This document shows, in pieces, positions 63,137 to 64,000 of a stretch of DNA of 64,000 nucleotides. Position 1 is the stretch's first letter. Each line of letters starts with the position of its first letter. The position numbers and the translations under genes are program-made. The stretch comes from JBAZTO01 sp041661865. GTDB lineage: Bacteria > Planctomycetota > Phycisphaerae > SM23-33. The notes under the pieces were generated by a model. The model did no database searches. It had not been told where the DNA came from and saw only the letters and a list, made by a program, of their open reading frames with translations. The DNA is taken from NCBI GenBank assembly GCA_041661865.1, contig JBAZTO010000006.1, forward strand, positions 1 through 64,000, written 5' to 3'.

Positions 63137-64000
63137 GACCGCTGCCCCTGAAATGGCGTCTCTCGCTGCTGGTCACCGGGGCGATGGTCGCGGTGATCGT
63201 GGTGGCCCTGTCCGTCAGCTACCACGAAGCCAGGGAATTGATGTTCCACCAGCTCGACCGGACGCTCCTGGCGATGAGCCGTGGAATCGCCGCCGTGCTG
63301 GATGAGCCGGAAACGCCGGAGGTTCAGAAGAAAGAGGTCGAAGCCATCGTCGGCGCTTCGCGCCAGAAGCAGTTGTCATTCTACACAATCTGGCTGGACC
63401 AGAAAGGCGAGGTATCGTCGGGCGGCCTGGCGAGAAAAGACCCGCCTATCTCGGCTGACACTCTGAAAGCTCCTGTTCCATCGCCGGGCCGGAGTGTGTT
63501 CCGTGACGTCACCTTGCGGGCCAGCCAGTTCCGGGTGGTCTGGCACCGAATCCCGGTGGGCCAGGACATGGCCAATATCGTCGTGGGCCTTTCAACCGAC
63601 GACATTCGCAAGGAACTGCGCGAACTGCTCAGGACGACGATGATCGTGGGCGGCAGCGTGATCGGCGGGATGGTGTTCCTGGTGGTGTTCCTGGTCGCCT
63701 GGGGGCTCCATCCCATCAAGTCCGTCGCCCAGCGGCTGCACTTTGTCACGGCCAACAATGTCGATGACGTGAACCTGGATGTTCGCAGTGCCCCTTCGGA
63801 GATACGCCCGTTCGTGGAGTCAGTCTCGGGCATGCTCTCGCGGCTTGGGCAGGCCATCCAGCAGCAGAAGACGTTCATCTCCGATGCCTCGCACGAGCTG
63901 CGGACCCCGATCGCCCTGGCCAAGAGTACGGTCCAGTTATCGCTGTCCAGACAGCGCGGCATCGAGGAATACAGGCAAGCCCTGGCCAACGCCCTGGACG
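63133..64000 (+). CDS. Sensor histidine kinase, cut by the window end
   Basis: A GTG start at 63133 overlaps the regulator stop; 289 residues are readable before the window ends. Visible parts: membrane helix 1 (about 9-28), a periplasmic domain (about 30-165), membrane helix 2 (about 177-198, GSVIGGMVFLVVFLVAW), a HAMP-like linker, and HisKA with FISDASHELRTPIALAKS (about His 255). The ATPase domain lies beyond the window. It pairs with the OmpR-type regulator just upstream. Confidence 0.9.
   Translation, partial: MRPLPLKWRLSLLVTGAMVAVIVVALSVSYHEARELMFHQLDRTLLAMSRGIAAVLDEPETPEVQKKEVEAIVGASRQKQLSFYTIWLDQKGEVSSGGLARKDPPISADTLKAPVPSPGRSVFRDVTLRASQFRVVWHRIPVGQDMANIVVGLSTDDIRKELRELLRTTMIVGGSVIGGMVFLVVFLVAWGLHPIKSVAQRLHFVTANNVDDVNLDVRSAPSEIRPFVESVSGMLSRLGQAIQQQKTFISDASHELRTPIALAKSTVQLSLSRQRGIEEYRQALANALD

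Noticed and set aside
1..64000. CRISPR arrays, tRNA or rRNA genes, prophage
   Set aside because: No regularly spaced direct repeats, no tRNA-like cloverleaf with TTCGA arm, and no phage structural genes were seen on reading; a tRNAscan-SE run would be the decisive test for tRNAs.

Overview
This is a gene-dense, GC-rich (roughly 65 percent by eye) bacterial chromosome segment that is most likely planctomycetal, probably from the Phycisphaerae side of the phylum. I infer this from a PEP-CTERM protein with pentapeptide repeats, a BBP2-type and an OprB-type porin, several kinds of palindromic dispersed repeats in intergenic regions, and the overall gene set (MCE/Mla, MreC/MreD, URO-D-like protein, CHAD). 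No rRNA, tRNA, CRISPR array or prophage was seen. The only transposase trace is a C-terminal remnant at the left edge.

Left part (0-9 kb): an IS5-like remnant, thrC and dapB (aspartate-family amino acids), an exported alpha/beta hydrolase, a HEAT-type lipoprotein, and an Mla-like lipid transport operon (STAS, MlaE, MlaF, MlaD) running into rex. From 9 to 20 kb: a PfkB sugar kinase, a stand-alone strongly promoted structured RNA of about 560 nt with no recognised family, a cupin-GNAT fusion, a frameshifted pentapeptide PEP-CTERM gene, a URO-D-like protein, galM, a porin behind a sigma-54-type promoter, and an NhaD-like antiporter. From 20 to 27 kb, on the minus strand, is a polyphosphate cluster: ppk2, ppx, ppk1, pfk and CHAD.

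From 27.5 to 36 kb is a complete kdp potassium operon (small membrane ORF, kdpF, A, B, C, D, E) followed by a truncated sensor-type gene. An 11-bp direct repeat sits between it and the divergent polyphosphate genes. Next on the minus strand come araD and an addBA helicase-nuclease pair (addB upstream of addA). trpS at 44 kb has a previously unremarked-looking leader: a 23-codon leader peptide with four Trp codons followed by attenuator hairpins. Then come a NYN/LOTUS protein, an OprB porin, and a histidine kinase with a REC-GGDEF-EAL partner.

Right part (52-64 kb): lysC, a secreted nuclease, mreCD, cinA, a CaCA-type cation exchanger under a yybP-ykoY (manganese) riboswitch, a CDF transporter, a Tat-exported nitrilase-family protein, and an OmpR-type two-component pair whose kinase is cut by the window end.

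The most unusual items are the large RNA at about 10.58-11.14 kb, the Trp attenuator in front of trpS, and a bipartite double-hairpin repeat family whose loops are fixed while its stems co-vary between copies.
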